DNA from: Siminovitchia fordii DSM 16014 = CIP 108821
GTDB taxonomy: Bacteria; Bacillota; Bacilli; Bacillales; Bacillaceae_C
NCBI RefSeq assembly: GCF_000374565.1
Contig: NZ_KB894688.1
Location: forward strand, 186,001-250,000
Length of the DNA stretch: 64,000 nt
Reading direction: 5' to 3'
Below are positions 8,950-17,695 of the stretch, in pieces; position 1 is the first letter of the stretch; each line of letters opens with the position of its first letter. A program made the translations under genes and the position numbers. Under the pieces are notes generated by a model. That model worked only from the letters and a program-made list of their open reading frames with translations. It was not told the origin of the DNA and made no database searches.

Positions 8950-9252
8950 AAAAGCAACGGGTCATCGAGAGGGCGCCACCAACCGGAGCAGGATAATGTC
9001 CTGATGCAGCTTCTCCCCGGTTTGCAGGTACCCGCGAAAAATTCCCGGATGGGTATGTTGAAGAGTATTCCATTGAGCACTTCCTTTCTCTTTGGTCAGG
9101 AAAAGATATATGGAACGTTTATTGATATCAAGGATACCTTGTTTGAAAAGCTTGGAATAAAAGAGAGTATTCCCGAACGAAGAAATGCACAAAGACTGAT
9201 GGAGCTGCACGAGATTCAAAAGAAGTATAAAGGAAAACTAAGGAATGATTAA
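8950..9252 (+). pseudogene. Unidentified coding remnant with an apparent frameshift
   Basis: Two overlapping plus-strand frames look like one broken protein. One frame reads REKFPDGYVEEYSIEHFLSL followed by WSGKDIWN and then a stop near 9130; the other continues with GTFIDIKDTLFEKLGIKES and ends at 9252. I do not recognise the family. The whole 8160-9428 interval has no intact gene with a good ribosome site and looks like a decayed segment. Confidence 0.4.
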
Positions 9253-9428
9253 CTATAACATTGTTGGTGTTTGAGCCGTTATCAAAAAAACTGATGACGG
9301 TTCTTCTTTTGTTTTATAGTACAGCAAAGCGCGCTTTTTCGTATAAGAATCATAGTAAGTCCGCTATGGCTGGTTCACTTGGTTTGTTCCAAATACCCTA
9401 AACCCCAACCATAAAGGAGAAGAATACA

Positions 9429-10838
9429 ATGAGTAGATTAGACAATTACGAGATTCTAAATCAACTGAAATATATTGATGGTATTACAATTGCAGACAAC
9501 AAAGGGATCATCTTGTTTACAATCAAATTTAATCCGCAATTTCACTCAGACATTCTTGAACATGAGGAGATAGTAGGAGAAAGCTTATTTTCTGTCTTTC
9601 CTACTCTTAATGAAAAAACGAGTACATTATTAAATGCAATGAAAACAGGTGGTCCTATTTTTAAAGATAAGCAAGAATTTGTTGATTTTAGGGGAAGAAA
9701 AATTGAAACCACGAATATTTCTTTACCAATCAAAGCTCATGGGAAAGTTATTGGTGCAATTGAATTATCGAAAGAAATAAGTAAAGAAAATCCTAATCTA
9801 AATAATGCAATCGAAATCAATTCAGAAATGTTTAAAGCGAATAAACGATTAGTCGAAAACATTCAACCTGAACGAGCAAAATATACGCTAAAAGACATCA
9901 TTACGAATAACGAACAGATGAAAAAATTAAAACGCTTAACCGAAAAAATCGCAAAAGGAAGCTCACCTGTATTTATATACGGTGAAACGGGAACAGGAAA
10001 AGAATTATTTGCTCAATCACTACATAATGCCAGTAATCGTGCACAAAAGCCTTTCATCACGCAAAACTGTGCAGCAATTCCAGAATCATTAATCGAAAGT
10101 ATTTTGTTCGGTACAACAAAAGGTAGTTTTACCGGTGCGGAAAATAACCCTGGTTTATTTGAAATTGCGGAAGGGGGAACCATTTTTTTAGATGAGATTA
10201 ACTCAATGCCAATTAATCTACAGTCCAAGTTATTAAGAGTATTACAGGACGGTTATGTTCGAAGGTTAGGAGATAAAAATATTAGAAAAATTGATGTGAG
10301 AGTCATTACAGCGTCCAATAAACGCCCCGAAGATTGTGTAAAAGATGGGGATATGAGACTTGATTTATATTACAGGTTGTGTGTAATGACACTGAACATT
10401 CCACCATTACGTGAGCGAAAAGATGATATTAAGCTTTTATTAGAATTTTTTATCTCTAAATATAATGATTTGCTACACAAGAATGTAAACAGTATATCGA
10501 AGACGGTGTATGATTTTCTTTTAAAATACAGCTGGCCGGGGAATGTAAGGGAGCTGGAACATATTGTTGAATATGCAATCAATCAAATAGATGACTGGGA
10601 AGATACACTTCAAATGAAAGATATTGAAGAGCGGATAAAAAACTTCATTCAACATAATGAAGAAGAGGTCCAAATTGAACCTTTGAAAGAAGCAGTTGCA
10701 AGATTAGAAAGGAGAATGATTGAAAAGGCGATTCATCAAACGAAAAGCAATGTATCACAAGCGGCGAAATTACTCGGAATTCCAAGACAAACCTTGCAAA
10801 ATAAAATCAAATTCTATGAAATTATGCCCAAAAGCTAA
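9429..10838 (+). CDS. PAS-domain sigma-54-dependent transcriptional activator
   Basis: 469 aa. A sensory N-terminus (about 8-120, including DGITIADNKGIILFT) precedes an AAA+ domain (about 150-390) with Walker A GETGTGKELF, a GSFTGA variant of the sigma-54 contact loop, and TIFLDEINSMP as Walker B. The C-terminal Fis-type helix-turn-helix includes QAAKLLGIPRQTLQNKI. RBS AAAGGAGAAG precedes the ATG. A sigma-54 promoter lies 143 bp downstream, ahead of a dehydrogenase and a transporter, the likely target. Base composition is more AT-rich than in the flanking catabolic genes, which suggests recent acquisition of the whole 9.4-13.8 kb unit. Confidence 0.92.
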   Translation: MSRLDNYEILNQLKYIDGITIADNKGIILFTIKFNPQFHSDILEHEEIVGESLFSVFPTLNEKTSTLLNAMKTGGPIFKDKQEFVDFRGRKIETTNISLPIKAHGKVIGAIELSKEISKENPNLNNAIEINSEMFKANKRLVENIQPERAKYTLKDIITNNEQMKKLKRLTEKIAKGSSPVFIYGETGTGKELFAQSLHNASNRAQKPFITQNCAAIPESLIESILFGTTKGSFTGAENNPGLFEIAEGGTIFLDEINSMPINLQSKLLRVLQDGYVRRLGDKNIRKIDVRVITASNKRPEDCVKDGDMRLDLYYRLCVMTLNIPPLRERKDDIKLLLEFFISKYNDLLHKNVNSISKTVYDFLLKYSWPGNVRELEHIVEYAINQIDDWEDTLQMKDIEERIKNFIQHNEEEVQIEPLKEAVARLERRMIEKAIHQTKSNVSQAAKLLGIPRQTLQNKIKFYEIMPKS

Positions 10839-10981
10839 CAATAAGGAAATAAACTCATGTCTATGGTGCCCAAAATATAACATCACCTGCCCAAAAGTTA
10901 ACGTTTTAATAAATTATTATAAAGAAAAGCTATCATTTCTTCTGTTTTTTCTACTTAAATCGATGAAATATGGTCATTTCT

Positions 10982-10998
10982 TTGGCATGCTTCTTGCT
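10982..10998 (+). promoter_or_regulatory. Sigma-54 (-24/-12) promoter of the dehydrogenase-transporter operon
   Basis: TTGGCATGCTTCTTGCT matches TGGCA-N6-TTGCT, with 10 bases between the GG and the GC. The predicted transcript start near 11010 leaves a leader of about 160 bases before the dehydrogenase ATG. Confidence 0.85.
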
Positions 10999-11069
10999 TT
11001 AATTTAATAAAGATGAAACATAATAGAGTTGCTTTTTTACAAAATTGAAACTGTATAGAGGGGTGTAAG

Positions 11070-11177
11070 TTGGATGTAAAAGAGTCTTACATGAAATTAA
11101 TTGTGACAAGGAGAAAACAGACGGTATTAACTTGCAGCATGCTTGAACATATTGAAACCGTGGAGGGAAGAAAATGA
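11070..11177 (+). CDS. Possible 35-codon leader peptide coupled to the dehydrogenase gene
   Basis: A TTG start follows GAGGGGTG at about 6 bases; the frame runs 35 codons, starting MDVKESYMKLIV and ending ETVEGRK. Its TGA overlaps the dehydrogenase ATG as ATGA, the usual arrangement for translational coupling. An inverted repeat TGTAAG...CTTACA spans its first codons. It could also be chance open sequence: the peptide is not recognised and has no run of a regulatory amino acid. Confidence 0.35.
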   Translation: MDVKESYMKLIVTRRKQTVLTCSMLEHIETVEGRK

Positions 11178-12343
11178 TATTTGGTGTATTGAAAGACATT
11201 AAAGCGGGAGAGTCTCGAGTAATTGCTACTCCATTAGAAGTTGGCACTATTATAAGCGATGGTCATACAGTTCTTGTTCAAAAAGACGCTGGAATTCGCG
11301 CGGGATTCAGTAATGAAGATTATGAGGAGCAAGGTGCTGAAATAGTAGAGAAATTAGAGGAGATGTATGAAAGGTCTGACCTTTTAGCAAAAGTAAAAGA
11401 AATTGAAGAGATGGAGTACAAACTACTTCGGGAAAATCAAATAATCTTCACCTGTATCCATCCAGCTGCTAATCCACAAGAAGTCCAAGCCATTCTCGAC
11501 AGCAAATGTATTGCATTTACAGCAGAAGATTCGCATAGATTCGGCTCAGTGAACTGTGAAGCAGCAGGTAAACAGGGAGCTTTAATGGGCTTACAATCGA
11601 TGTTAACGATAAATGGAGGGAAAGGGAAATTTGTAAGTGGGCTAGCGGGAGCACCTGGCATTAAGGTCCTTATCCTTGGAGGAGGACTGGTCGGAAGATC
11701 TGCATTGCAAGTTCTACAGTCGTTAGGAGCTTGGTGTACTGTAATGGATGTAAACCTTGGTACTTTAAGAGAAATTGGAAAGGTTTACAACGAAAAAGTA
11801 AATACTCAATTATCAACCAAGGAAAATATCAAAAAAATACTTCCGGAAATTGATATGGTCATTAACTGTGTGAAATGGCCAAAAGAGAGTAAGGATTATT
11901 TGATAGATAGAGACATGCTCAACCTCATGGAAAAAGGATCCGTCATTGTTGATATTAGCAATGATGCTGATGGGGCAATCGAGTCTTTCCGTGAAACCAC
12001 TCATGATCATCCCACATATATTGAAAACGGTGTTGTACACTATTGTGTGGGTAATATTCCCGGGGCTATTGCAAATTCAACATCCGTAGCATATGCTGCT
12101 TCTGTGTTAGGCCATCTTAGATCTATTTTAAACTTAGGTGTCACAGAAGCTTGTATCAAAGATGGTTTTTTAAGACGGAGTCTGACGGCATATAAAGGGT
12201 ATCTCACACATGAAGAAACAAGTGCTATTCAAAACAGACCATGGATAAAACCGGAAGATATTCTTGATATTACGGATAAGGATAATCTGGACATTGCACC
12301 GCCCGCTACAGTTACAAGATCAAATAACTATCTAAAGTTATAA
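11174..12343 (+). CDS. Alanine dehydrogenase-like NAD-dependent amino acid dehydrogenase
   Basis: 389 aa, normal length for the alanine dehydrogenase/transhydrogenase family. The substrate residues of alanine dehydrogenase align: Arg15, Lys75 (AKVKE), His96 (TCIHPAAN) and an Asp at about 264 (ISNDADG). The nucleotide-binding loop is GGGLVGRSA. The conserved tail block VVHYCVGNIPGAIANST is present. The central segment differs from true alanine dehydrogenases (TINGGKGKFVSGLAGAPG where these usually have an APMSEVAGR-type stretch), so a related substrate is possible. RBS GGAGGGAAG. It is followed by a transporter gene and controlled by a sigma-54 promoter, a typical amino-acid utilisation unit. 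Confidence 0.85.
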   Translation: MIFGVLKDIKAGESRVIATPLEVGTIISDGHTVLVQKDAGIRAGFSNEDYEEQGAEIVEKLEEMYERSDLLAKVKEIEEMEYKLLRENQIIFTCIHPAANPQEVQAILDSKCIAFTAEDSHRFGSVNCEAAGKQGALMGLQSMLTINGGKGKFVSGLAGAPGIKVLILGGGLVGRSALQVLQSLGAWCTVMDVNLGTLREIGKVYNEKVNTQLSTKENIKKILPEIDMVINCVKWPKESKDYLIDRDMLNLMEKGSVIVDISNDADGAIESFRETTHDHPTYIENGVVHYCVGNIPGAIANSTSVAYAASVLGHLRSILNLGVTEACIKDGFLRRSLTAYKGYLTHEETSAIQNRPWIKPEDILDITDKDNLDIAPPATVTRSNNYLKL

Positions 12344-12364
12344 TCTGAAAAGGAGGATACATTG

Positions 12365-13792
12365 ATGACGTTATATACGCTATTGGTTGACTTCACTCTC
12401 GCCAGCATACTTATATTACTAAGTATGCTAATGCGTTCAAAGATCAAGTTCTTGCAAAAGAATTTTATTCCAGCAAGTTTATTGGCGGGTTTTTTGGGTT
12501 TGGCGTTAGGCCCCGGATTCCTAAATATCCTGCCTTTTTCAGGGGAAATCGGTTCATATGCAGGAGTGATCATAATTTTTGTGTTTGCTTCGGTAGGAAT
12601 TAATGGATTCTCATTTTCCCCAGGGAATATGAAGAAAGATCTGAATAGAATGGGAGCATATGCTTCATACAAAATATTGATCATGTGTGCCATTATTTTT
12701 ATTCCCGTTGTATTTTCAATATTAGTCATTTCTAAATGGGTACCGGAAATTAATTATGGTTTTGGACTACTCTTAGCAACGGGATTCTATGGTGGTCATG
12801 GAACAGCAGCTGCAGTAGGATCAACTTTTGAAAGTTTAGGTTTTTCTAACGCAACGGATTTAGCTATGACTTCCGCCACCGTTGGTATTTTAGTAGGGAT
12901 TTTTGGTGGACTCATATTTATAAAAATGGCTACCAAAAAAGGATATACACAGTATGTTAAAGACTTCTCCCAAATATCAGAAGACATGAGGACAGGTTTA
13001 GTAAAGCCAGAGAATCGACCTTCAATTGGGAAGGGAACGATTTCACCCATAGCGCTGGATCCAATAGCATTTCATTTAGGGCTTTTACTTATTCCATCCG
13101 GTTTAGGTTACTTGCTAAATACATATATTGCGGATACTTGGGGGCTCGACTTTCCAACATTTACAATTGCATTCATTGTTGCATTGGTCATGTATGCGCT
13201 CTTAGGTAAGGGAAAAAAGGGTGTATATAAGTATGTAGACGAAGAAGTAGTAAATAGGTTAGGTAGTTCAGCTACCGATTACCTAGTATTTTTTGGAGTA
13301 GCCTCTATTAAGCTGCCCATCGTTCTCGAATATGCACTTCCACTTGGATTGTTAATGCTTTCAGGATTGATCATTGTTGTTTTATTATTGTGGGTTGCTG
13401 GGCCTGCTATGAATTATGAAAGTTGGTTTGAACGTTCAATATTTGTTTATGGATATGCAACAGGAGTCTTTGCGATCGGTCTGACCCTATTAAGGGTAGT
13501 TGATCCAAGGAATAAATCTAAGACGATTACAGATACGGCTATTGTTGGTCCCCTTAATACGCCTATAGAGTTATTCGCATGGTCGGCAGGTCCAGCCATG
13601 CTACTAGGAGGGCAACATTGGGCGTTTGTTGGTATTTTCGCTGTAATTTCTATCTTATGTATTGTAATATCTATCAAGTTTAAATGGTGGTACTGGAAAA
13701 TACCTTTAGCGGAAAGGCCGGATGCTTCTGCACTTGATGGCGATGGAGTAAACGTCAAATACAATACGCAATCTATTGATAGATCATCCTAA
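12365..13792 (+). CDS. GltS-like sodium/glutamate-type symporter
   Basis: 475 aa, about 11-12 membrane helices. The region TGFYGGHGTAAAVGSTFESL matches the GltS family signature, and a second GGQHWAF loop lies near the C-terminus as expected for an inverted-repeat transporter. AGGAGG lies 8 bases before the ATG at 12365; a TTG three bases upstream is the alternative. It starts 21 bp after the dehydrogenase stop, so the two genes form one operon. The partner enzyme suggests uptake of its amino acid substrate, not necessarily glutamate. Confidence 0.85.
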   Translation: MTLYTLLVDFTLASILILLSMLMRSKIKFLQKNFIPASLLAGFLGLALGPGFLNILPFSGEIGSYAGVIIIFVFASVGINGFSFSPGNMKKDLNRMGAYASYKILIMCAIIFIPVVFSILVISKWVPEINYGFGLLLATGFYGGHGTAAAVGSTFESLGFSNATDLAMTSATVGILVGIFGGLIFIKMATKKGYTQYVKDFSQISEDMRTGLVKPENRPSIGKGTISPIALDPIAFHLGLLLIPSGLGYLLNTYIADTWGLDFPTFTIAFIVALVMYALLGKGKKGVYKYVDEEVVNRLGSSATDYLVFFGVASIKLPIVLEYALPLGLLMLSGLIIVVLLLWVAGPAMNYESWFERSIFVYGYATGVFAIGLTLLRVVDPRNKSKTITDTAIVGPLNTPIELFAWSAGPAMLLGGQHWAFVGIFAVISILCIVISIKFKWWYWKIPLAERPDASALDGDGVNVKYNTQSIDRSS

Positions 13793-14246
13793 ATCTAGTG
13801 AATTCGAAATAAGGAGCAGTCGGCTGGCCATGCCGGATTTGAAGGATACCTATGGATGAATCATACATTTCCTAAAGCATTCTTCTTAGCCCTGATTTCG
13901 ATCATTAAGTTCAAAATGTGATCCTAGAATAATTGAAGTTTTTGAACAACTTTGTTGTAAATTAAACAATTTTATTGTCACTCTCAACAAAACCTTAGCA
14001 ACTACCTATAGACTCCCCGCTATTTTTTTACAGCGGGGAGCATTTATTTAGAGTACGAGCGCCTCTTCAGCTTGTGTTAAATTAGTCGCAACTATGATTT
14101 TGCCGGAAAACTGCTGCACGGTTTCCCTTTCGCATGCGGAAATATCAGCTCACCATGGCAACGTCATATTGAATTTTCCGATAAAATTATTCGAAAGTCT
14201 AACCATCCGAACAGCTTATCCTATCGTTAAAACACTGTCACAATAC
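13793..14246. other. Intergenic stretch with a hairpin and possible decayed coding sequence
   Basis: A strong hairpin at 14013-14040 (CTCCCCGCT / AGCGGGGAG, T-rich loop) probably separates the convergent transcripts. Between about 14050 and 14230 the minus strand has codons interrupted by in-frame stops, ending SGKIIVATNLTQAEEALVL. This looks like the decayed end of a gene that I cannot name. Confidence 0.45.
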
Positions 14247-14453
14247 TTATTTTTGATTCCTCTCCCTCCTGATTTCTTCCATTGGTAGGCCCCCGGCCCC
14301 CCAATGACTATGATCGATTTCCGTTACCAAGACCCGAACTTGTTCAGGTTTGACAGCAAGATTCTTTACTGCGGCTTCCGTAACATCTGCGATTAAGCCC
14401 TTTATCTGTTCACGTTTTCTGCCTTTTAACACTTGCACTTGAAAAATCGGCAT
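14247..14453 (-). CDS. dmpI: 4-oxalocrotonate tautomerase
   Basis: 68 aa. Interconverts enol and keto forms of 4-oxalocrotonate in meta-cleavage pathways. The catalytic proline directly follows the start (MPIFQVQVLKGRKREQIKG), and the body has the usual short beta-alpha-beta tautomerase pattern with basic residues around position 11. It is the last gene of the run, 13 bp after the decarboxylase gene. The deaminase upstream would form 4-oxalocrotonate, so a tautomerase fits here. RBS GAGGATG. Confidence 0.88.
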   Translation of the reverse strand: MPIFQVQVLKGRKREQIKGLIADVTEAAVKNLAVKPEQVRVLVTEIDHSHWGAGGLPMEEIRRERNQK

Positions 14454-14466
14454 AATATCAACATCC

Positions 14467-15258
14467 TCATTCGCAATAGAAAGAGATACTGCCCAACCCG
14501 TTAAATTGGGCTACTATCGTATCTCCGGAATCAAAAGAAATGGCTTCGGACATAGCACCGCTCAGGATGATTTCACCCTTCTTAAATCCTCTGCCTCTTT
14601 TGCTGAGCTGCTTGGCAGCCCACGCAATTGCTGTTGCCGGGTGACCGAGAACGGCCGCACTTGAACCAGTCTGTTCCACTTTTCCATTTTTAGACATCAC
14701 CATACCGACGTTGCCAAGATCCAGGTTTTTCGGGCTGACCAACTGGCTTCCGACCACAAACTTGATTGATGAGCAGTTATCGGCTACGACATCCGTAAGG
14801 GTAAAGCGGAAATCCTTATAACGACTGTCAATCACTTCCAATGCTGGTGCCACATACTTAGTTGCTGAGAGGACGTCTTCCTCCGTTATATTGTCTCCTT
14901 CCAAATCCTTGTCCAGGAAAAAGGCAATTTCTGGTTCGGCTTTAGGATGAATCAATTCCGATCTTTTCATCGGCTCCCATTCATACGCCAACATATCTGC
15001 ATGCAAATATCCGTAGATGGCTTCATCGACTCCCATCATTTCCTGTTTGGCTTTACTGGTCAACCCCAGTTTGATTCCGACCGTTTTTGTATGGTTTTCT
15101 TCCAACCTGCGGTTGAGTAGTCTATCCTGCAACTCATAGGCCTTTTCAATTGTTAAATCCGGATAAGAATCCGTAATTTTGACTACTTCCCGAGCTTCCC
15201 GCTCAGCCTCCAACAGATACTCAATGATTTCTTGGTCGTCTTTCGTTTTCAGTATCAT
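14467..15258 (-). CDS. dmpH: 4-oxalocrotonate decarboxylase
   Basis: 263 aa, member of the hydratase/decarboxylase family (FAH-like fold) that needs a divalent metal. It would remove CO2 from 4-oxalocrotonate to give 2-oxopent-4-enoate. Family blocks include GIKLGLTSKAKQEMMGV, PKAEPEIAFFLDKDL, ALEVIDSRYKDFRF and SSAAVLGHPATAIAWAAKQL. A paralogue in the same cluster (17696-18472) is assigned as the hydratase. Which of the two decarboxylates and which hydrates is inferred from similarity to DmpH/XylI versus DmpE. The start overlaps the aldolase stop by 4 bases (ATGA). Confidence 0.8.
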   Translation of the reverse strand: MILKTKDDQEIIEYLLEAEREAREVVKITDSYPDLTIEKAYELQDRLLNRRLEENHTKTVGIKLGLTSKAKQEMMGVDEAIYGYLHADMLAYEWEPMKRSELIHPKAEPEIAFFLDKDLEGDNITEEDVLSATKYVAPALEVIDSRYKDFRFTLTDVVADNCSSIKFVVGSQLVSPKNLDLGNVGMVMSKNGKVEQTGSSAAVLGHPATAIAWAAKQLSKRGRGFKKGEIILSGAMSEAISFDSGDTIVAQFNGLGSISFYCE

Positions 15259-16286
15259 GTTCCCGCCTCCACTGTTTGTTTTTTTGCCAAGTTGGCTGCC
15301 AGATCCAATATCATATCCTCCTGCCCGCCGACGACCTTCATTTTACCGAGTTCAATCAAAATATCACGAGGGTCGATACCGAACTTTCTCGCTGCCCGTT
15401 CGGCATGAAGCAAGAAGCTGGAATAAACTCCGGCGTAGCCAAGAACCAGACTTCCTTTTTTAATTTCCTGAGAACCGGGAATCAGTGGTCCGACTACATC
15501 TTCGGCCAAATCCATCATTTTATATAAATCAATGTCGATAACATAGCCCATGCGGTCCATTACCGCTAAAAGCACCTCCGTCTGCGTATTGCCGGCCCCG
15601 GCTCCGAGGCAGCGGACACTGCCGTCAATCCGGGTGGCTCCCTCCTCAATAGCAGCAAGAGTATTAGCCACCGCTACCGACAAGTTGTTGTGTCCATGGA
15701 ATCCTACTTCAATATCCAGATTATCGCGAAGAGCCTTAACCCTTTCCCGCACTTCGTGAGGAAGCAAAGCTCCGGCGGAGTCGGTTACATAGACTGCTTC
15801 AGCTCCGTAGCTTTCCATTAATTTGGCCTGTTCAACCAGTACTTCTACTGGTGCAGAGTGCGCCATCATTAAGAACCCTAAAGCTTCCATTCCCAGTTCA
15901 CGGGCCATGTTAATATGCTGGGCCGAAACATCCGCTTCCGTTACATGCGTCGCTACTCTTACCAATTTGGCGCCACACTTGCAGGCCTCCTTTAACTCAT
16001 GTACCGTACCAATCCCAGGCAGCAACAACACTGCGATCTTAGATTGCTTAGCTTCTTCAACGGCTGCTTCGATCAGTTTCATCTCATCCACAAGAGAACG
16101 GCCGTACTGGATCGTGGACCCTCCAAGTCCGTCACCATGGCTGACTTCAATATAGTGCATGCCTGCTTCATCAAGGGCACGAATTACATTGCGCACTTGC
16201 TGTTCGGTAAACTGATGAGCTACAGCGTGGCTGCCATCACGCAGGCAGACTTCCGTGATTTTAATATCCTTACCAGATTGATTCAT
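15255..16286 (-). CDS. dmpG: 4-hydroxy-2-oxovalerate aldolase
   Basis: 343 aa. Class II, metal-dependent aldolase that splits 4-hydroxy-2-oxovalerate into pyruvate and acetaldehyde, normally in a channelling complex with the acylating acetaldehyde dehydrogenase encoded 0.5 kb upstream. The DRE-TIM barrel shows VCLRDGSHA (Arg16, Asp17, His20) and the metal ligands His197 and His199 in GFHGHNN. The length is typical. The partner genes are unusually separated here by a 515-bp repeat-bearing gap rather than being adjacent. Confidence 0.92.
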   Translation of the reverse strand: MNQSGKDIKITEVCLRDGSHAVAHQFTEQQVRNVIRALDEAGMHYIEVSHGDGLGGSTIQYGRSLVDEMKLIEAAVEEAKQSKIAVLLLPGIGTVHELKEACKCGAKLVRVATHVTEADVSAQHINMARELGMEALGFLMMAHSAPVEVLVEQAKLMESYGAEAVYVTDSAGALLPHEVRERVKALRDNLDIEVGFHGHNNLSVAVANTLAAIEEGATRIDGSVRCLGAGAGNTQTEVLLAVMDRMGYVIDIDLYKMMDLAEDVVGPLIPGSQEIKKGSLVLGYAGVYSSFLLHAERAARKFGIDPRDILIELGKMKVVGGQEDMILDLAANLAKKQTVEAGT

Positions 16287-16802
16287 AAAGGATTTGCTCC
16301 TTTCTGCTTAGTTGATATCGTATTAAGAAAAGCGCAAGGCGCCCGCTTATCAGCGACAAGCACAAGACGAATTTTGATGAGGCAGCTTCTCAGCCACCAC
16401 AGCAAAGCTGCTGATTTCATTCATCTCATGTGAAGCATCCTTGAGTACTCTTCTGCAGCTTTGCGACGAGGTGAACTTAAGCTTTCCCGAAATTGCTATG
16501 CCGCAGGAGCACATTCATCAAGAGTAAGCTTCTTTGCGACTTGTGACCTCGAGCCGATGGGGCCTGGCCGCCTCAGGGCGCGACATCCCTGTCGCTTCGC
16601 TTGCACTAGCACGTCCTGTGCGTCGGCAGGCTCAGGCGCGACATCCTGTCGCTTCGCTTGCACTAGCACGTCCTGTGCGTCAGCAGGCTCAGGCGCGACA
16701 TCCTGTCGCTTCGCTTGCACTAGCACGTCCTGTGCGTCGGAGCTAGACATACCTTATCCTGATTGGATAGAAATCCAGTCTAATTTTATGCTATCTTAAA
16801 AT
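16287..16802. other. Repeat-bearing gap between aldolase and acetaldehyde dehydrogenase genes
   Basis: Contains GC-rich intergenic repeats rather than genes: a segment AGCGCAAGGCGCC...AGCGACAAGCACAAGACG at 16332-16370, of a kind common between Bacillus-type genes, and the tandem array at 16579-16746. A minus-strand frame through the array (16496-16750) encodes three copies of AQDVLVQAKRQDVAPEPAD, but it lacks a good ribosome site and is probably not a gene. Confidence 0.55.
16579..16746. repeat. Three tandem copies of a 57-bp GC-rich unit
   Basis: Copies start at 16579, 16637 and 16694 (58 and 57 bp apart). Each begins CGCGACATCC and contains CTTGCACTAGCACGTCCTG. The first copy has one extra C. 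Copies are almost identical, so the expansion is recent. Because 57 is divisible by three, the reading frames stay open through the array. Confidence 0.85.
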
Positions 16803-17678
16803 TCAAGAAACAACGCTCATACTACGGGCAATATCTTCTCCGACTCGCGCTGCTGCCGCGGTCATAATATCCAAATTACCTGCATATGGAGGGAAATAGT
16901 CGCCAGCTCCTTCCACTTCAAGGAAAATGGTGACGATGTTGCCGTCAAATAAAGGTTCCTGCTTTAACCGGTAGCCCGGCACGTACTCCTGTACTTTTTT
17001 GACCATTACATATATTGATTCGCACACGGCCTGCTCGTCCATATTTTTAACTTCGCAGTAAATAGTATTTCTCATCAAAATCGGAGGGTCTGCCGGATTC
17101 AAGATGATCAGTGTTTTTCCTTTGTCCGCTCCGCCGACTTCCTCAATGCCGCGTCGAGTCGTAATGGTGAATTCATCGATATTGGCGCGTGTTCCAGGAC
17201 CGGCACTTTTGCTTGAGATGGTGGCCACAATTTCTGCATAAGCCACATCCGCGGCATCATTCACAGCTCTCACCATCGGAATCGTCGCTTGTCCTCCGCA
17301 GGTAATCATGTTGACATTATCCGCTGGCGCATCCCCGAACTGAGTGCCTACTGCAGGACTGAAAAAAGGCCCGACCGCCGCCGGTGTAAGGTCCACCACT
17401 TTTTTTCCCAGCTCTTTTAGAATCTTTGCATGGCGAACATGAGCTTTGGCAGATGTCGCATCAAACACGATGTCAGCGATTTCCGGTTGATCCACTAACG
17501 CTTGGATACCGTTGGAAAAAGTCTGATATCCTTTCTCCCGCGCTTTTTTAAGTCCATCAGAGCCCTCATCTATTCCAATGACGGCGGTCAATTCGATAGC
17601 GTCACTTTTCTCCAGTTTAGACATGAGGTCTGTGCCAATATTTCCCGATCCAACAATGGCGGCTTTTACTTTCCCCAT
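16803..17678 (-). CDS. dmpF: Acetaldehyde dehydrogenase (acylating)
   Basis: 291 aa. Converts acetaldehyde plus CoA and NAD to acetyl-CoA, receiving acetaldehyde from the aldolase. The N-terminal NAD-binding loop is GSGNIGTDL (10-18). The catalytic cysteine is Cys127 in [11 protein letters not shown]. The C-terminal part has the expected [10 protein letters not shown] block. The start is set at the ATG of MGKVKAAIV, seven bases after AAAGGAG; an ATG two codons earlier sits almost on top of that site. It lies 17 bp after the hydratase gene. Confidence 0.92.
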   Translation of the reverse strand: MGKVKAAIVGSGNIGTDLMSKLEKSDAIELTAVIGIDEGSDGLKKAREKGYQTFSNGIQALVDQPEIADIVFDATSAKAHVRHAKILKELGKKVVDLTPAAVGPFFSPAVGTQFGDAPADNVNMITCGGQATIPMVRAVNDAADVAYAEIVATISSKSAGPGTRANIDEFTITTRRGIEEVGGADKGKTLIILNPADPPILMRNTIYCEVKNMDEQAVCESIYVMVKKVQEYVPGYRLKQEPLFDGNIVTIFLEVEGAGDYFPPYAGNLDIMTAAAARVGEDIARSMSVVS

Positions 17679-17695
17679 AACCATTCTCCTTTCAT

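Noticed and set aside
16496-16750. Minus-strand frame with three AQDVLVQAKRQDVAPEPAD repeats as a protein gene
   Set aside because: It merely reads through the GC-rich 57-bp DNA repeat, has no good ribosome site, and the opposite strand is open too.
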